Source of the DNA: Kamptonema formosum PCC 10802
GTDB lineage: Bacteria; Cyanobacteriota; Cyanobacteriia; Cyanobacteriales; Oscillatoriaceae
Assembly: GCF_000332335.1 (NCBI RefSeq)
Contig: NZ_KB235948.1
Location: 747,379-811,378 of the forward strand
Direction of reading: 5' to 3'
Length of the DNA: 64,000 bases
Part shown: piece after piece, positions 43,574 to 53,624 of the stretch
Layout of the letters: each line of letters starts with the position of its first letter
Position numbering within the stretch: position 1 is the first letter of the stretch
The notes under the pieces: generated by a model
Databases searched by the model: none
Seen by the model: only the letters and a program-made list of their open reading frames with translations
Told to the model about the DNA's origin: nothing
Made by a program: the position numbers and the translations under genes

Positions 43574-43657
43574 AACCTCTCTCGCGTTCTGGCAGCGCAG
43601 ACCCGCAAAGTTCTGCTGATTTGATCGTGAGTGGAATTATACACCCATCCTGTCCTG

Positions 43658-44206
43658 TTAGCCAAACTTGAGCATTTCCCGCCCTTCCATCCGGGGTTTC
43701 TCACCCTTGAGCATGGGCTCAACCGCCGCCCAAATCCGGTCAGCCGACGGCGGACATCCGGGCAAGAAAATATCCACCGGCACGACTTCGTGCACCGGCA
43801 GCACGCGGTCGAGCAGCGGCGGCACAATGCCCTCTTCCTTCGGGAGTTGGGGGTGCAAATCTCCCAGCTCCAGATAGCAGCGCTTCAGGACCGGATCGGC
43901 ACCTTTGAGCATATTGCGCATCGCCGGCACATTTGCCGTCACAGCGCAATCCCCAAAAGAAACCAGCACCTTGCTGCGCTCCCTCACCTTGTGAATCAGT
44001 TCCAGATTTTCCTCATTGGCGACAGCACCCTCAACCAGCACCACATCGACGCCTTCCGGGTAGTTCTTCAAATCGCAACCCACCGGACTGTAAACCACCT
44101 CGGCATGAGCGGCGAGATCGAACAGCAACTCATCCAAATCCAGGAAGGACATGTGACAGCCAGAGCAGCCGCCCAGCCAAACCGTGGCTAGCTTTACTTT
44201 ATCCAT
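43658..44206 (-). CDS. hoxY: NiFe-hydrogenase small subunit HoxY
   Basis: The 182-residue small subunit carries one [4Fe-4S] cluster near the NiFe site. The motif [20 protein letters not shown] supplies the first cysteines. FGDCAV and [12 protein letters not shown] supply the others. The start [10 protein letters not shown] at 44206 overlaps the end of hoxU by 13 bp, so translational coupling is likely. A longer in-frame extension is only shadow sequence from hoxU. It follows hoxU and precedes the nuclease gene. Confidence 0.96.
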   Translation of the reverse strand: MDKVKLATVWLGGCSGCHMSFLDLDELLFDLAAHAEVVYSPVGCDLKNYPEGVDVVLVEGAVANEENLELIHKVRERSKVLVSFGDCAVTANVPAMRNMLKGADPVLKRCYLELGDLHPQLPKEEGIVPPLLDRVLPVHEVVPVDIFLPGCPPSADRIWAAVEPMLKGEKPRMEGREMLKFG

Positions 44207-44910
44207 TGCTTCTTCTCCCGTGCGGTGATAATAAATTCCAATTTGGAGCGATCGTGAACCATTTCCGCCACCGTAGATCCCTTGCGGAAAATCGCGCCGG
44301 TGGGACAAGCCTCCACACACTTGCCGCAACTCGTACAGGCGTCCACCGCACCCCAAGGCTGGTTCAGCCCGGAAGTCACCTTAGCTGCAGCGCCGCGATA
44401 GGAAATATCCCAGACGTGAGCGCCTTCAATTTCGTCACAAACCCGCACGCACCGGGTGCACAGGACGCAGCGGTTGTGGTCAATCCCAAAACGCTCGTGA
44501 GAGATATCCACATCCCGTTCTGGAAAGCGGTAGGGGAAGCGGGAGTGATCCATCCCCACCTCAACAGCCAAATCTTGCAATTCGCAATGTTCATTCGCCA
44601 CACACACCGCGCAGACGTGATTGCCCTCCGCAAAAAGCATCTCCACAATCATCTTGCGGTATTCCTTCAGCTGCTCGGTATTGGTGCGGACTTTCATCCC
44701 CTCCGCCACCTGAGTCGTGCAAGCCGTCAGCAGCTTATTGCTGCCTTCCACTTCCACCAGGCACAGCCGGCAAGCCCCCACATCAGTAACCCCTTCCAAA
44801 TGGCACAGCGTCGGAATGCGAATCCCATTTTCTTGCGCCGCCTTCAATACAGTCGCGCCTTCCTCAATCGCGACATCCACACCATCAATGGTCAGCGTCT
44901 TTACCGACAT
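44194..44910 (-). CDS. hoxU: Hydrogenase diaphorase subunit HoxU (NuoG-N-like)
   Basis: The 238-residue iron-sulfur subunit links the diaphorase HoxEF to HoxYH. The N-terminal [2Fe-2S] domain has [20 protein letters not shown] then VEVEG. The His/Cys cluster region [15 protein letters not shown] follows. Two [4Fe-4S] motifs are [13 protein letters not shown] and [15 protein letters not shown]. The ATG follows GAGAGGGAGATT. It lies 88 bp after hoxF and overlaps hoxY. Confidence 0.96.
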   Translation of the reverse strand: MSVKTLTIDGVDVAIEEGATVLKAAQENGIRIPTLCHLEGVTDVGACRLCLVEVEGSNKLLTACTTQVAEGMKVRTNTEQLKEYRKMIVEMLFAEGNHVCAVCVANEHCELQDLAVEVGMDHSRFPYRFPERDVDISHERFGIDHNRCVLCTRCVRVCDEIEGAHVWDISYRGAAAKVTSGLNQPWGAVDACTSCGKCVEACPTGAIFRKGSTVAEMVHDRSKLEFIITAREKKQWIK

Positions 44911-44998
44911 AATCTCCCTCTCCTCTTCTCTTCTTGGCGTCCTACCCTGCGGGAAGCCGCTGGCGCGTCTATGGCGTCTTGGCGGTTCATATCCATAC

Positions 44999-46636
44999 CT
45001 AACTCCTCACCGCCACTTGCTCCTGCGCACCAGCGCCCTTCCCATTGTGACTGCTGTGAATCAGCGCCAAATACTCATCGCGGAAATAGCGCAGAGTGCT
45101 GATCACCGGATTCGGTGCCGACTGTCCCAAACCGCACAAGCTAGTCGCCCTCACCATCAAGCACAGCTGCTCCAGCTTGTCCAAATCCCCCAAAGTCGCC
45201 TGTCCATTGAGGATTTTTGTGAGCGCCCCGTACATCTGCACGGTGCCGGCGCGACAGGGGATGCACTTGCCGCAAGTTTCGCCCCGGCAGAACTCCATAT
45301 AGAAGTGAGCGATTTCCACCATGCTGGTGTCCTGGCCCATCACCACCATGCCGCCTGACCCCATCATGGAGCCGAGTTTGATCAGGGATTCGTAGTCCAC
45401 CGGCGTGTCCAGCATGGACGCCGGGATGCAGCCGCCAGACGGTCCGCCGGTTTGCACGGCTTTGACTTCGCCACCCGGTACGCCGCCGCCCATTTCTTCG
45501 ACAATCTCGCGCAGGGTGATGCCCATCGGCACTTCGATCAGTCCGTTGTTGCGGATTTTGCCGGTGAGGGCGAAGACTTTGGTGCCCTTGCTCTTTTCGG
45601 TGCCGATGCTGGCGTACCACTCGGCACCCTCGCGAATGATGGCGGCGATGTTGGCGAAGGTTTCTACGTTATTAATTAAGGTGGGCTTGTCCCACAAGCC
45701 CGACACCGCTGGGTAGGGGGGGCGGGGGTTGGGCATGCCGCGCTTGCCTTCAATGGACTCGATGAGGGCGGTTTCTTCGCCGCAGACGAAAGCACCGGCA
45801 CCGATGCGGATGTCTATCTTGAAGTCAAAGGAGGAGTCGAAGATTTGACTGCCGAGGATGCCGTATCTTTTGGCCTGTTTGATGGCGATTTGCAGCCGGT
45901 CGATGGCCAGGGGGTATTCGGCGCGGACGTAGATGAAGCCTTCTGAGGCTCCCACTGCGTAAGCGGCGATGGCCATGCCTTCCAGGACGCGATGGGGGTC
46001 GCTTTCGAGGACGGAGCGATCCATGAAGGCACCGGGATCGCCTTCGTCGGCGTTGCAGATGACGTACTTCTGCCCGGGCGGCATTTTGGCTACGGTGGCC
46101 CACTTCAAGCCGGTGGGGTAGCCGCCGCCGCCGCGCCCCCGCAGTCCGCTTTTGGTGATTTCTTCGACCACCTCAGCTGGGGTCATGTCGTGGATGACTT
46201 TGTAGAGGGACTCGTAGCCGCCCTCGGCGATGTACTCTTCTATGCGTTCTGGGTCTATTTTGCCGCTGGTTTCGCGGACAATCCGCATTTGACGGGCAAA
46301 AAAGGGGTGGTGGGGGTCGCCTTCGATCGCGGTGGCGGTGCCGCCGTTGAGCGCTTCTATAATAGAGGCGGCTTGGTCAACCGTGACTTCCTCGTAGAGT
46401 GTTTCTTGCGGCTCGACTTGCACTAGGGGTCCGCGACCGCAGAACCCCATGCACCCGACGCCGACCACTTGCACGCGCTCGCCCAAACCGGCAGTTTTTA
46501 CGGCTGCTTCCAGATTTTTCTTGATGCCGAGGGAGTTGGCGGCTTGGCAGCCGGTGGACGTGCAGCAGTGGACGCGGACCGGCTTGTGAGCTTGGCGCTC
46601 TTTTTGGGCAATTTGCCGCAATTCTGTTAAATCCAT
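44999..46636 (-). CDS. hoxF: Hydrogenase diaphorase subunit HoxF (NuoF-like, NAD(P)H- and FMN-binding)
   Basis: The 545-residue subunit exchanges electrons with NAD(P)(H) or ferredoxin. It has an N-terminal thioredoxin-like [2Fe-2S] domain ([25 protein letters not shown]). The FMN/NADH-binding region is [20 protein letters not shown], then [16 protein letters not shown]. An SLBB-like segment follows, and the C-terminal [4Fe-4S] motif is [16 protein letters not shown]. It has the usual cyanobacterial length and sits between hoxE and hoxU. Confidence 0.97.
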   Translation of the reverse strand: MDLTELRQIAQKERQAHKPVRVHCCTSTGCQAANSLGIKKNLEAAVKTAGLGERVQVVGVGCMGFCGRGPLVQVEPQETLYEEVTVDQAASIIEALNGGTATAIEGDPHHPFFARQMRIVRETSGKIDPERIEEYIAEGGYESLYKVIHDMTPAEVVEEITKSGLRGRGGGGYPTGLKWATVAKMPPGQKYVICNADEGDPGAFMDRSVLESDPHRVLEGMAIAAYAVGASEGFIYVRAEYPLAIDRLQIAIKQAKRYGILGSQIFDSSFDFKIDIRIGAGAFVCGEETALIESIEGKRGMPNPRPPYPAVSGLWDKPTLINNVETFANIAAIIREGAEWYASIGTEKSKGTKVFALTGKIRNNGLIEVPMGITLREIVEEMGGGVPGGEVKAVQTGGPSGGCIPASMLDTPVDYESLIKLGSMMGSGGMVVMGQDTSMVEIAHFYMEFCRGETCGKCIPCRAGTVQMYGALTKILNGQATLGDLDKLEQLCLMVRATSLCGLGQSAPNPVISTLRYFRDEYLALIHSSHNGKGAGAQEQVAVRS

Positions 46637-46812
46637 AGTTTTCTTTCCGATACTTTTTTGCTAACAACCTTTAACAGTCGCTAACAAATACATAAGCTCA
46701 GCGGCGGAATGCTCTCAAGGGCTGCTGCTGGCAGCCTCTGTCTCCGCAGCGGGGGGCGGGGAAAGCTGGTACTGTTCGCGCTCGCCGGAAATCCCGTAGG
46801 TCTAGCCCGCGC

Positions 46813-47379
46813 CTACAGGGTTGCTTCAGCCTCAGGGCTGCTGTTGAGCCATCCTTTGACTTTTTCAATCGCTTCGGGAGGCGTCACTTTGCCCGCGACC
46901 GTGCCGTCGAACACGACTGCCGGCGCGATGCCGCACGCGCCAATACACCGCGCCGTCATCACTGACAGCTGTCCGTCTGGGGTTGTCTCGCCTTGGTGGA
47001 TGCCGGCCTGCTTCTCCAGCGCCGAGAGCACTTCGCCGCTGCCTTTGACGTAGCAAGCGGTGCCCAGGCACACCACGCAGGTGTGAGCCCCACCCGGTTT
47101 CAGCGAGAAGAGGTGGTAAAACGTGGCGACGCCATACACCCGCGACAGCGGCAGTTTCAGACCCCGCGCTATATAAATCAGTACGTCTTCTTCCAAGAAG
47201 CCAAAGGCTTCCTGCGCTTTGTGCAGCACTTCAATCAGCGCATCTGGGCGGTACTGGTTGCGCTTCATTGTCATGTCCAGCACTCGGAAGCGTTTGTCGC
47301 CGCTCGCATGCCCTTTCGCTGCTTCTTTTGTTCCTTTCTGTTTCTGTTCGACTGCCGGCTTAGCAGTGGAAGTTTCCAT
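46813..47379 (-). CDS. hoxE: Hydrogenase diaphorase subunit HoxE (NuoE-like)
   Basis: The 188-residue subunit is a thioredoxin-like [2Fe-2S] protein with TCVVCLGTACYVKGSG and RCIGACGIAPAVVFDG. A helical NuoE-like region lies ahead of it (EVLHKAQEAFGFLEEDVLIY). The N-terminal ~35 residues are Lys/Ala-rich and variable. I chose the ATG at 47379; another in-frame ATG three codons earlier is also possible. It heads the hoxEFUYH order and is preceded by about 1.5 kb without a gene (47389-48930), so the main hox promoter probably lies there. Confidence 0.95.
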   Translation of the reverse strand: METSTAKPAVEQKQKGTKEAAKGHASGDKRFRVLDMTMKRNQYRPDALIEVLHKAQEAFGFLEEDVLIYIARGLKLPLSRVYGVATFYHLFSLKPGGAHTCVVCLGTACYVKGSGEVLSALEKQAGIHQGETTPDGQLSVMTARCIGACGIAPAVVFDGTVAGKVTPPEAIEKVKGWLNSSPEAEATL

Positions 47380-47388
47380 GTCTCTCAT

Positions 47389-48430
47389 CCTTCCTGTTCT
47401 AGCAAAACAGCTTTGCGCCTTTCCTCTCCCGCCGCCCGCCGCCGGAGCTTTCTCTGAGCCGGTTCTCAGCTCAATCTGGAGTGGGCTGACTTTGTGATTC
47501 CCCCCTCAAATTTTACCTGCATAAATTTTTAAAGGTCTTGAACCTTCTCTGAAAATAGCCCCTTTTTGCGCTCGCGGTTGTTCCTCTCTATCTTTCAGGC
47601 TTGTTCTAGGTTAAATGGCGCTGCCCTATCTGGCTCTTCCCTCTCTACCCGTTCATTAATATAACGTATTTTCGGCGAAATGTAAATTCTCGTGCCGGCT
47701 GCTTTCCCGGTTACTAAAACAACCCCCCTGTTTTCAAAAGGCCGCCTGAAATAGCCCGGCAAAAAACACCTGGCAGATAGCTGCCTTGCGTGTTAATCCC
47801 GCCTCACCTCAAAGCACCAGTAACGAACTGAGCGGAAACCGCCATATTTTCGTTAAAGGGCTGAGTCCGGCCCGCACCGGCTTGCGGGCGTCCCGAGATA
47901 ATTACCTATCTCAGACTAATACAGAAACGTTCTAGTTTGTCAATCCTGGATGCCAAAGATTTACAGAACTTAAAACAACGCAGAGGTTGCTTAAGCGCGG
48001 GCGGCGGACTGCACAAAATGTCACTCCAGTCTGTATTTTAAGATGCCAACCTCCTATTTTATTCAAAACTTTATTCCTAATAATATTTTAACATTTTCCC
48101 CGCCAGACGCCGGTACCAAAAAGGGGCGGGGAAAATCAAGAACCCGGCACCCGGCACCCTCGCGCCGTCGGGGGGGAGAGGGAGACGAAGAGTTCGCCCC
48201 CTCAGCCGAAAGCCCCCAACCCCTTTAGGTTGAGGGCGGGCAGCGCCCCCTCTCCTGCAAGGGAAGCGGGTTGGGGCGTGAGAGTTCATTTATAAAGAAA
48301 AACTGAAACCACTCAGCCGGCTTCCTGAGCCCTCCGGCATGAGCAACCCCGTTTCTGGCCCCCATTCAGGCTTAACTATTACTTTATAAATCAGCCCTCA
48401 GGGCGTCTCGGACAGTGAGCCGGATGAGAT
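47389..48430. other. Long non-coding region upstream of hoxE
   Basis: About 1 kb with no supportable gene before the mobile repeats at 48431. I looked for conserved activator or LexA/AbrB-type boxes but could not identify any with confidence. It contains a CCCCAACCC/GGGTTGGGG-type inverted repeat around 48210-48275. The hoxE promoter is expected here. Confidence 0.5.
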
Positions 48431-48536
48431 CTAGCAATAGACAGTCAGTTTAGGACAAAGGATTTCACTGGGGAGTAGGGACAGGAACAGGCGAGACGCC
48501 TGTCCTACGTCCTAACCTAAGTGCATACTGCTATAT
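48431..48536. repeat. MITE-like element, family A (copy 5)
   Basis: CTAGCAATAGACAGTCAGTT then TAGGAC at the left and GTCCTAACCTAAGTGCATAC then TGCTATA at the right. The interior holds the hairpin ACAGGCGAGACGCCTGT. Confidence 0.65.
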
Positions 48537-48687
48537 ATAGGAGCAGTCATATTGGTTAAGACATTAATGACATGGCTTATGGGGCGTGGCGCATCGGGAT
48601 CATGCTCATGGGAAAGACTCACAGCTTTTGCGTGATGCCATGCATGCGTGATGCCCATGTCCTAACCTAAGTGCATAGTGCTCTATA
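48534..48687. repeat. MITE-like element, family A (copy 6), adjoining copy 5
   Basis: TATATAGGAGCAGTCATATT then GGTTAAGAC opens it and GTCCTAACCTAAGTGCATAG then TGCTCTATA closes it. It shares its boundary with the preceding copy, giving two elements back to back. Confidence 0.65.
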
Positions 48688-48718
48688 GCGGCTCTCAGTT
48701 GGATGAACGTGTTTGCCC

Positions 48719-48753
48719 AGAAACCCGGTTTCTTAAAGAAACCGGGTTTCTCA
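48719..48753. repeat. Family C palindrome pair
   Basis: AGAAACCCGGTTTCT directly followed by AAAGAAACCGGGTTTCT, forming a long hairpin between the family A elements and the CP12-like gene. Confidence 0.75.
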
Positions 48754-48930
48754 GTACCTCACAAAGGATGGGAAACGCTATAAAACGGGAAAAGGGAGAA
48801 GAGAGTATTCTGTGTCTCTTCTCCCTTCTCACTGGTGGGGCTCACCGGCACAAACCCGACAGCCGGCGCGCGATTGCTGTGCGGTTGCGGGTGATGCGTG
48901 CCGGCTGTGGGTCAAACAATCTTAACCTGC

Positions 48931-49233
48931 CTAAACGTCGAAAATCCGAGCTTCCAGGGCGTCCGGGTATTCCTCACAGTAGAGATCGAAATTGGTTTTG
49001 GGCTTCTTGGCTCGCTGGTGAGCTGCTTCAGCAAGCAACTCTTCCACCACATCCCAAGCCGCAGCTGCTTCTGCAGACACCGCGCCTCTGGTTTCAGTAA
49101 CCATGCGTGCGTGCTCGCGAGCTTCTTCGATTCGCTCCTCCAGAGTCGGGATCGTTCCCCTGCCTGATGGCTGCGACTTTTTCGGGAGACGGATATCGAA
49201 TACCGGACGAGAGCCTTGCGTAACTTTGACCAT
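48931..49233 (-). CDS. CP12-family protein lacking most redox cysteines
   Basis: The product has 100 residues. The C-terminal ~60 residues match CP12, the small protein that ties GAPDH and phosphoribulokinase into an inactive dark complex: AAAAWDVVEELLAEAAHQ and LYCEEYPDALEARIFDV. CP12 normally has two cysteine pairs. Here the N-terminal pair and the last Cys are replaced (AREHARM, AEAAAAW and LEARIF), leaving only Cys86. Thioredoxin-type disulfide control is therefore unlikely. Residues 1-40 are an extra basic/acidic extension. The start has a strong GGAGGAAATAAT site. It lies between hypE and hoxE on the same strand, which suggests a link between Calvin-cycle control and fermentation. It could bind other partners or be regulated differently. 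Confidence 0.82.
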   Translation of the reverse strand: MVKVTQGSRPVFDIRLPKKSQPSGRGTIPTLEERIEEAREHARMVTETRGAVSAEAAAAWDVVEELLAEAAHQRAKKPKTNFDLYCEEYPDALEARIFDV

Positions 49234-49419
49234 ATTATTTCCTCCAAGAGCTGTGCCGCTGAGAGAGTCTGACCATATTTCCCAGCAGCGCTCCGCTTTG
49301 ATACACCTTCAATCTATACTTTTTCTCCCTCCTTTGACTGGTTCGGATAGCCGAATCAAACACAATTTTGAATTTCTACACAAAGCTACATATTCTCCGC
49401 GCGGGCGCTCTGGATCTTG

Positions 49420-50472
49420 TCAGCAAATACGCGGAAGCTGTTCGCCGCTCAGCATGTCAACGATGCGACCGGCACCAATTAAGCTCCGCAAATTCACTAG
49501 CCCACTGCCGCTGCCGGTGACGCTGCCAATAATGCGGGCGTCAGTGCCGGCGGGGTGCGATCGCACGATCTCCAGCGCCCTCTCGGCAAAAGCCGGCGGC
49601 ACAAAGGCGACAAACCGGCCTTCATTCGCCACATAGAGGGGATCGAACCCTAGAATCTCGCAAGCGCCCCGCACGTCTTCCCGCACGGGGATCGCACTTT
49701 CTTCAATCTGGATGCTGGCACCGGCAGCGGTGGCAATCTCGTTGAGCGCACTCGCCAAACCGCCGCGCGTCAGATCCCTCAGGCAGTGAATTTCCACACC
49801 GGCATCAAGGAGTTCCAGCACCAAACTCGCCACCGGCGCGGAATCACTCTCGATCGCCGTCTCGAACTCCAACCCCTCCCTAACCGCCATAATCGCGATC
49901 CCGTGACGCCCAATGTCCCCACTGAGCAGCAGCACATCCCCCCGGCGCACGCTTTGGGGCGCGATGGTTTGCGAGTGCGCGATTATCCCCACACCGGCAG
50001 TATTAATGAAAATTCCGTCGCCCTTGCCTTTATCCACGACTTTTGTGTCGCCGGTAACGATTCGCACCCCGGCGCTAAGGGCAGCTCGCTGCATGGACTG
50101 CACGACGCGCCAGAGAGTTTCCATAGCCAGCCCTTCTTCCAGGATGAAACCGGCGCTCAGGTAAAGGGGGCGAGCCCCGCTCATGGCCAGGTCGTTCACT
50201 GTACCGTGGACCGCCAGGGAGCCGATGTCGCCGCCGGGGAAGAACAGGGGGCGGATGACGTAGGAATCCGTGGTGAAGGCAATTTTGCCTGCCGGGAGGG
50301 TGAGCGCCACTGAGTCGTGGGGGACACTGCCCGGCGCGCCAAATGCCGGCAGAAACATTTTTTCAATCAGCTGGTTCATCAGCTTCCCGCCGCCGCCGTG
50401 CGCCAGCAGGACGTTGGGATACTGCTGAATTGGGATGGGACAGGACAGGCTAAAGTCTGCGATGTTTTCCAT
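49420..50472 (-). CDS. hypE: Hydrogenase maturation protein HypE
   Basis: This PurM-like ATPase of 350 residues dehydrates the HypF-made thiocarbamate on its C-terminal Cys to thiocyanate for the Fe-CN ligands. It has [20 protein letters not shown] near the N-terminus, [40 protein letters not shown] and [17 protein letters not shown]. It ends PRIC, the essential C-terminal cysteine. I chose the ATG at 50472, preceded by AGGGGA. An in-frame ATG at 50529 would add 19 residues. It is separated from hypD by two plus-strand genes. Confidence 0.95.
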   Translation of the reverse strand: MENIADFSLSCPIPIQQYPNVLLAHGGGGKLMNQLIEKMFLPAFGAPGSVPHDSVALTLPAGKIAFTTDSYVIRPLFFPGGDIGSLAVHGTVNDLAMSGARPLYLSAGFILEEGLAMETLWRVVQSMQRAALSAGVRIVTGDTKVVDKGKGDGIFINTAGVGIIAHSQTIAPQSVRRGDVLLLSGDIGRHGIAIMAVREGLEFETAIESDSAPVASLVLELLDAGVEIHCLRDLTRGGLASALNEIATAAGASIQIEESAIPVREDVRGACEILGFDPLYVANEGRFVAFVPPAFAERALEIVRSHPAGTDARIIGSVTGSGSGLVNLRSLIGAGRIVDMLSGEQLPRIC

Positions 50473-50730
50473 TGTTGGCGATCCCCTGGTTGTGGGGCGG
50501 ACAGGTTTCAGATCGGATGATATTGACATTTTGCAGCAAAATACCTGATAATACCCATATTCCTAGGCGGCTCCCCCGATGCTTCGCCTGAGCGGGGCGC
50601 TGACAGGTGTGCCATGTTAATTTTTTTTACCGCCCCCGTGAGAGAGCGCCAAGGAAAAAGAAGGTAGAGAAGTTCACCAAGGGTTTATAATTGCTGTGGG
50701 GTTGGGGAAATTTATCTGTCCCCTCGCTGT

Positions 50731-50784
50731 CCCCTCGTTCCCAGGATCTGCCTGGGAACGCCACTTTGGAAGGCTCTGCCTCCA
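50731..50784. repeat. GTTCCCAG...CTGGGAAC hairpin repeat (family D)
   Basis: CCCTCGTTCCCAGGATCTGC then CTGGGAACGCC followed by GGCTCTGCCTCC is the signature of a dispersed repeat. It also occurs near 53304, 57471 and (inverted) 62081. Confidence 0.75.
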
Positions 50785-50827
50785 AAAGTTGCAACTTGGG
50801 TTATTCAATTTTCAGTAGCTTTTGTCC

Positions 50828-52255
50828 ATGCTATTTCCAACGTATCAATTTTTGGTGTTTTTCCTGATTGTTTTCAGCGCCGCCATATTTTTGAAAGAAA
50901 AGGTGACGCCCTACAAGTGGTTTTTGCTGGCGGCGAGCCTAGTTTTCTATTCCTTTTGGAGCCCGACTTTTCTGGGGTTGCTGCTGGCGGACACTTCCGT
51001 CAATTACGTGGCGCTGCGGGCCATATCAGGTTTGAGCCAAGGGAAGAACAGGAAAAGGATATTATTCGCCGGGGTGGCGTTTAACATCCTTTACTTGGGC
51101 ATTTTCAAATATTACAACTTTTTTGTAGATTCTCTCTTCTCCCTGCTGAACTCGATCAATATCCAAGCCAGCTTCCCAGTCCTGCAAATTCTTGCGCCGG
51201 CGGGCGTTTCATTCTACACCTTTAGAATGATCTCCCACTTAGTTGACCTCTATAACAGTAAAATTTCCTGCCCGAGTTTTTTGGATTATGCCGTCTACAT
51301 AACCTATTTCCCCCAAATTGCTTCTGGCCCAATCGCCAGGGCCAAAGACTTCTACGCTCAGCTGAATAGCCCTACGAAATATGACTATGATACAGGAGAG
51401 GCGATCTCGCTGATCCTATCGGGACTGTTCAAAAAATACACCTTGTCCAGCTTTCTATTTGATTTCACTCAATCCCCCTTCAGTTTTCCCCAGCAATACA
51501 GCCGCACCGATCTGCTGCTGGCGGCACTCTCCTATTCCTGCTTGATTTATGCAGATTTTAGCGGCTATTCAGATTTGGCCAATGGAATTTCAAGTTTGCT
51601 CGGCTTCAAACCTGTCCCAAATTTTAATATGCCCTACCAGGCGCTAAGTTTGCAAGAGTTTTGGAAGCGGTGGCATATCAGTCTCTCGGAATGGTTGAGA
51701 GATTATCTGTACATCCCTTTGGGGGGGAACAGAGCGGGCAAAGTGAGGAAGTATATCAATTTACTTCTGACGATGCTGATAGGTGGCTTCTGGCATGGTG
51801 CCGGTGTGAATTTTATTGTGTGGGGCGGGCTGCATGGCTTGGGGTTAGTGGCCAACCACCTCTTTCAAGATTTAACCAAATCGATTCGGCTTAAACCGGG
51901 CTTTTTTGTAGGATATGCCCTCAAATCAGCTAGCTGGTCGATCACCTTTACCTCTGTCACCGTTTGCTGGATTTTCTTCAATACTAAAACTTGGGATAGC
52001 GCCGCAGCGTTCATCGCCGGTGCTGTCGCCGGCAGCGAAGTCCACACCGTCCAATTCAATTTTTGGCAACTGTACGCGGTGCTGGCGACTCTCATGGCCA
52101 TGAATTTTTATGGGGACACATTTAGTAAGCTGTTCTGTCGCCTCTTCTCAGTTAATAATTTGTTATGGAGAGTGACATTTGTTTCCGCGATCCTGTATAC
52201 TATCCTCATGCTCGGTCCGAGTACCGTACCCCCGTTTATCTACTTTAACTTCTGA
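50828..52255 (+). CDS. MBOAT-family O-acyltransferase, AlgI-like
   Basis: The 475-residue integral membrane protein has about ten hydrophobic segments. It starts at the ATG at 50828 (MLFPTYQFLVFFLIVFSAA). It has the MBOAT signatures FWKRWHISLSEWLRDYLYIP and the catalytic-type His in IGGFWHGAGVNFIVWGGLHG. Such proteins pass acyl (often acetyl) groups across the membrane to polysaccharides in the envelope. The SGNH-type gene follows 15 bp later on the same strand and is probably the periplasmic partner. The base composition is A/T-richer than the hyp genes on either side. The pair therefore looks inserted into the hyp region. Confidence 0.92.
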   Translation: MLFPTYQFLVFFLIVFSAAIFLKEKVTPYKWFLLAASLVFYSFWSPTFLGLLLADTSVNYVALRAISGLSQGKNRKRILFAGVAFNILYLGIFKYYNFFVDSLFSLLNSINIQASFPVLQILAPAGVSFYTFRMISHLVDLYNSKISCPSFLDYAVYITYFPQIASGPIARAKDFYAQLNSPTKYDYDTGEAISLILSGLFKKYTLSSFLFDFTQSPFSFPQQYSRTDLLLAALSYSCLIYADFSGYSDLANGISSLLGFKPVPNFNMPYQALSLQEFWKRWHISLSEWLRDYLYIPLGGNRAGKVRKYINLLLTMLIGGFWHGAGVNFIVWGGLHGLGLVANHLFQDLTKSIRLKPGFFVGYALKSASWSITFTSVTVCWIFFNTKTWDSAAAFIAGAVAGSEVHTVQFNFWQLYAVLATLMAMNFYGDTFSKLFCRLFSVNNLLWRVTFVSAILYTILMLGPSTVPPFIYFNF

Positions 52256-52270
52256 AAGCCATTGAAAGCC

Positions 52271-53278
52271 ATGAGAGATCGCGAATTTCTACTTCTCGCT
52301 GTTTTAGTCACGCTCGGGTTGATATCTTTCAATTTTCCTATATTCCTTAAGAACTTGGCCTCAAGTCAGTTCGCAACCGCCCCAATTAAAGAGGCAGCCC
52401 AGAAAGTCAAGGTGGAGGGGTTCCGAAAAAGGGAACAAGAGTTTTGGAGTGACATTAAAACAGTTAACTTTGACATTGACAGGGAGGAGGAAGAGCCAGA
52501 AGCTGATGCGGCAGAAAAAGCCCCAGAGAGCCAGCCCGAAAAACAGCCGGTAGCCCCTAAACAAACTGAAAAGCCAAAGCCCCAGCCGGCCCAAATTAAA
52601 GCTAAAGCGGAGAAACCTTATTCTCGCTTTTTATTTGTGGGAGATTCTATCATGTTTGACCTGGCAACAGCAGTCCAGTACAGCCTGCAAAAATCCTATA
52701 ACATCACTCAGACGAAATTGGCTTACAAAGTATCTACAGGATTGAATCGCACAGATTATTACGACTGGTATGCGAGAACCGGCAAACTTCTCAAATCTTA
52801 CAAGCCAGATGTGCTTGTGGTTATGTTTGGCGGGAATGACAACCAAGACATCCGAGATTTTCAGGGCAAATACCGAGTTATCCTTACAGACGACTGGAAA
52901 AAGGCTTATCGAGCAAGAGTGGACAAATATGCCAAATTAGTCTCCGCCTCGCCCTCCATCAGAAAAGTTTATTTTGTCGGGCACCCCAAAACTGGCAATG
53001 TTCGATACTACCGATTTTTTAATGCCATCAACCAGATTTACAGGGACGTGGCTAACTCTTACCCTAAAGTAGAATTTGTAGACGCTTGGAATGCGTTCTC
53101 TGTGGGGGGAAAATACGCTCCCATTGTTGCGGATAAATCAGGGCATAAGGGATATGTAAGGGTCAGTGATGGCGTACATTTCACAGCCCACGGGGCGAGA
53201 ATAATGAGCGCTTTAGTTCTTGATAATATGAGTCAAGATAAAGTTTTAAAAGCGCCTAGCAAACCAGCTAAAAAATAA
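52271..53278 (+). CDS. Anchored SGNH/GDSL-hydrolase-like (DUF459-type) protein
   Basis: The product has 335 residues from the ATG at 52271. An N-terminal membrane anchor (FLLLAVLVTLGLISFNFPIF) is followed by a charged, Pro/Glu/Lys-rich linker (~70-120). The SGNH-like domain has FLFVGDSIMFDLA (nucleophile block with Ser), MFGGNDNQDIRDF (Asn block) and DGVHFTAHGARIMS (Asp/His block). Together with the upstream MBOAT protein it probably O-acetylates or deacetylates an exopolysaccharide in the periplasm. The DUF459 assignment is by pattern only. Confidence 0.85.
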   Translation: MRDREFLLLAVLVTLGLISFNFPIFLKNLASSQFATAPIKEAAQKVKVEGFRKREQEFWSDIKTVNFDIDREEEEPEADAAEKAPESQPEKQPVAPKQTEKPKPQPAQIKAKAEKPYSRFLFVGDSIMFDLATAVQYSLQKSYNITQTKLAYKVSTGLNRTDYYDWYARTGKLLKSYKPDVLVVMFGGNDNQDIRDFQGKYRVILTDDWKKAYRARVDKYAKLVSASPSIRKVYFVGHPKTGNVRYYRFFNAINQIYRDVANSYPKVEFVDAWNAFSVGGKYAPIVADKSGHKGYVRVSDGVHFTAHGARIMSALVLDNMSQDKVLKAPSKPAKK

Positions 53279-53303
53279 GAATCTGCCTTGTCTGTAACCC
53301 CTT

Positions 53304-53404
53304 TCCCCTCGTTCCCAGTTTAACGCCGCTCCCCTCGTTCCCAGGCACCCTGCGGGAAGCCTGCGGCTACAGCCTGGGAACGCCATCCAGGAGGCTCTGC
53401 CTCC
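53304..53404. repeat. GTTCCCAG...CTGGGAAC hairpin repeat, double copy (family D)
   Basis: Two CCCTCGTTCCCAG starts, then CCTGGGAACGCCATCCAGGA then GGCTCTGCCTCC, lie directly downstream of the SGNH-like gene. No gene is present in 53279-53760. Confidence 0.7.
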
Positions 53405-53480
53405 TTCAGGCAGATAAGCAGATTAAACGCCTAACAGCTTAAACCAGACCCTACCGGAAAAAAGTCAAAGCGCCCCTAGA

Positions 53481-53597
53481 TATAGCAGTATGCACTTAGA
53501 TTAGGACACGCTCGTCAGAAAGGAACGCCTATCCTACAAGCTCCCGACGTAGGGCAGGCGTCTCGCCTGCCCTAACCTAAGTGGCTAGTGCTATATA
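53481..53597. repeat. MITE-like element, family A (copy 7)
   Basis: TATAGCAGTATGCACTTAGA then TTAGGAC at the left and CCTAACCTAAGTGGCTAGTG then CTATATA at the right. The interior contains GCAGGCGTCTCGCCTGC. Confidence 0.75.
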
Positions 53598-53624
53598 AAG
53601 CCCAACTACAAACTTTGGGCTGAA

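Noticed and set aside
47389-48430. LexA-, AbrB- or NtcA-type sites before hoxE
   Set aside because: Such regulators are known for hox genes in other cyanobacteria, but I could not find a box that I would defend by eye.
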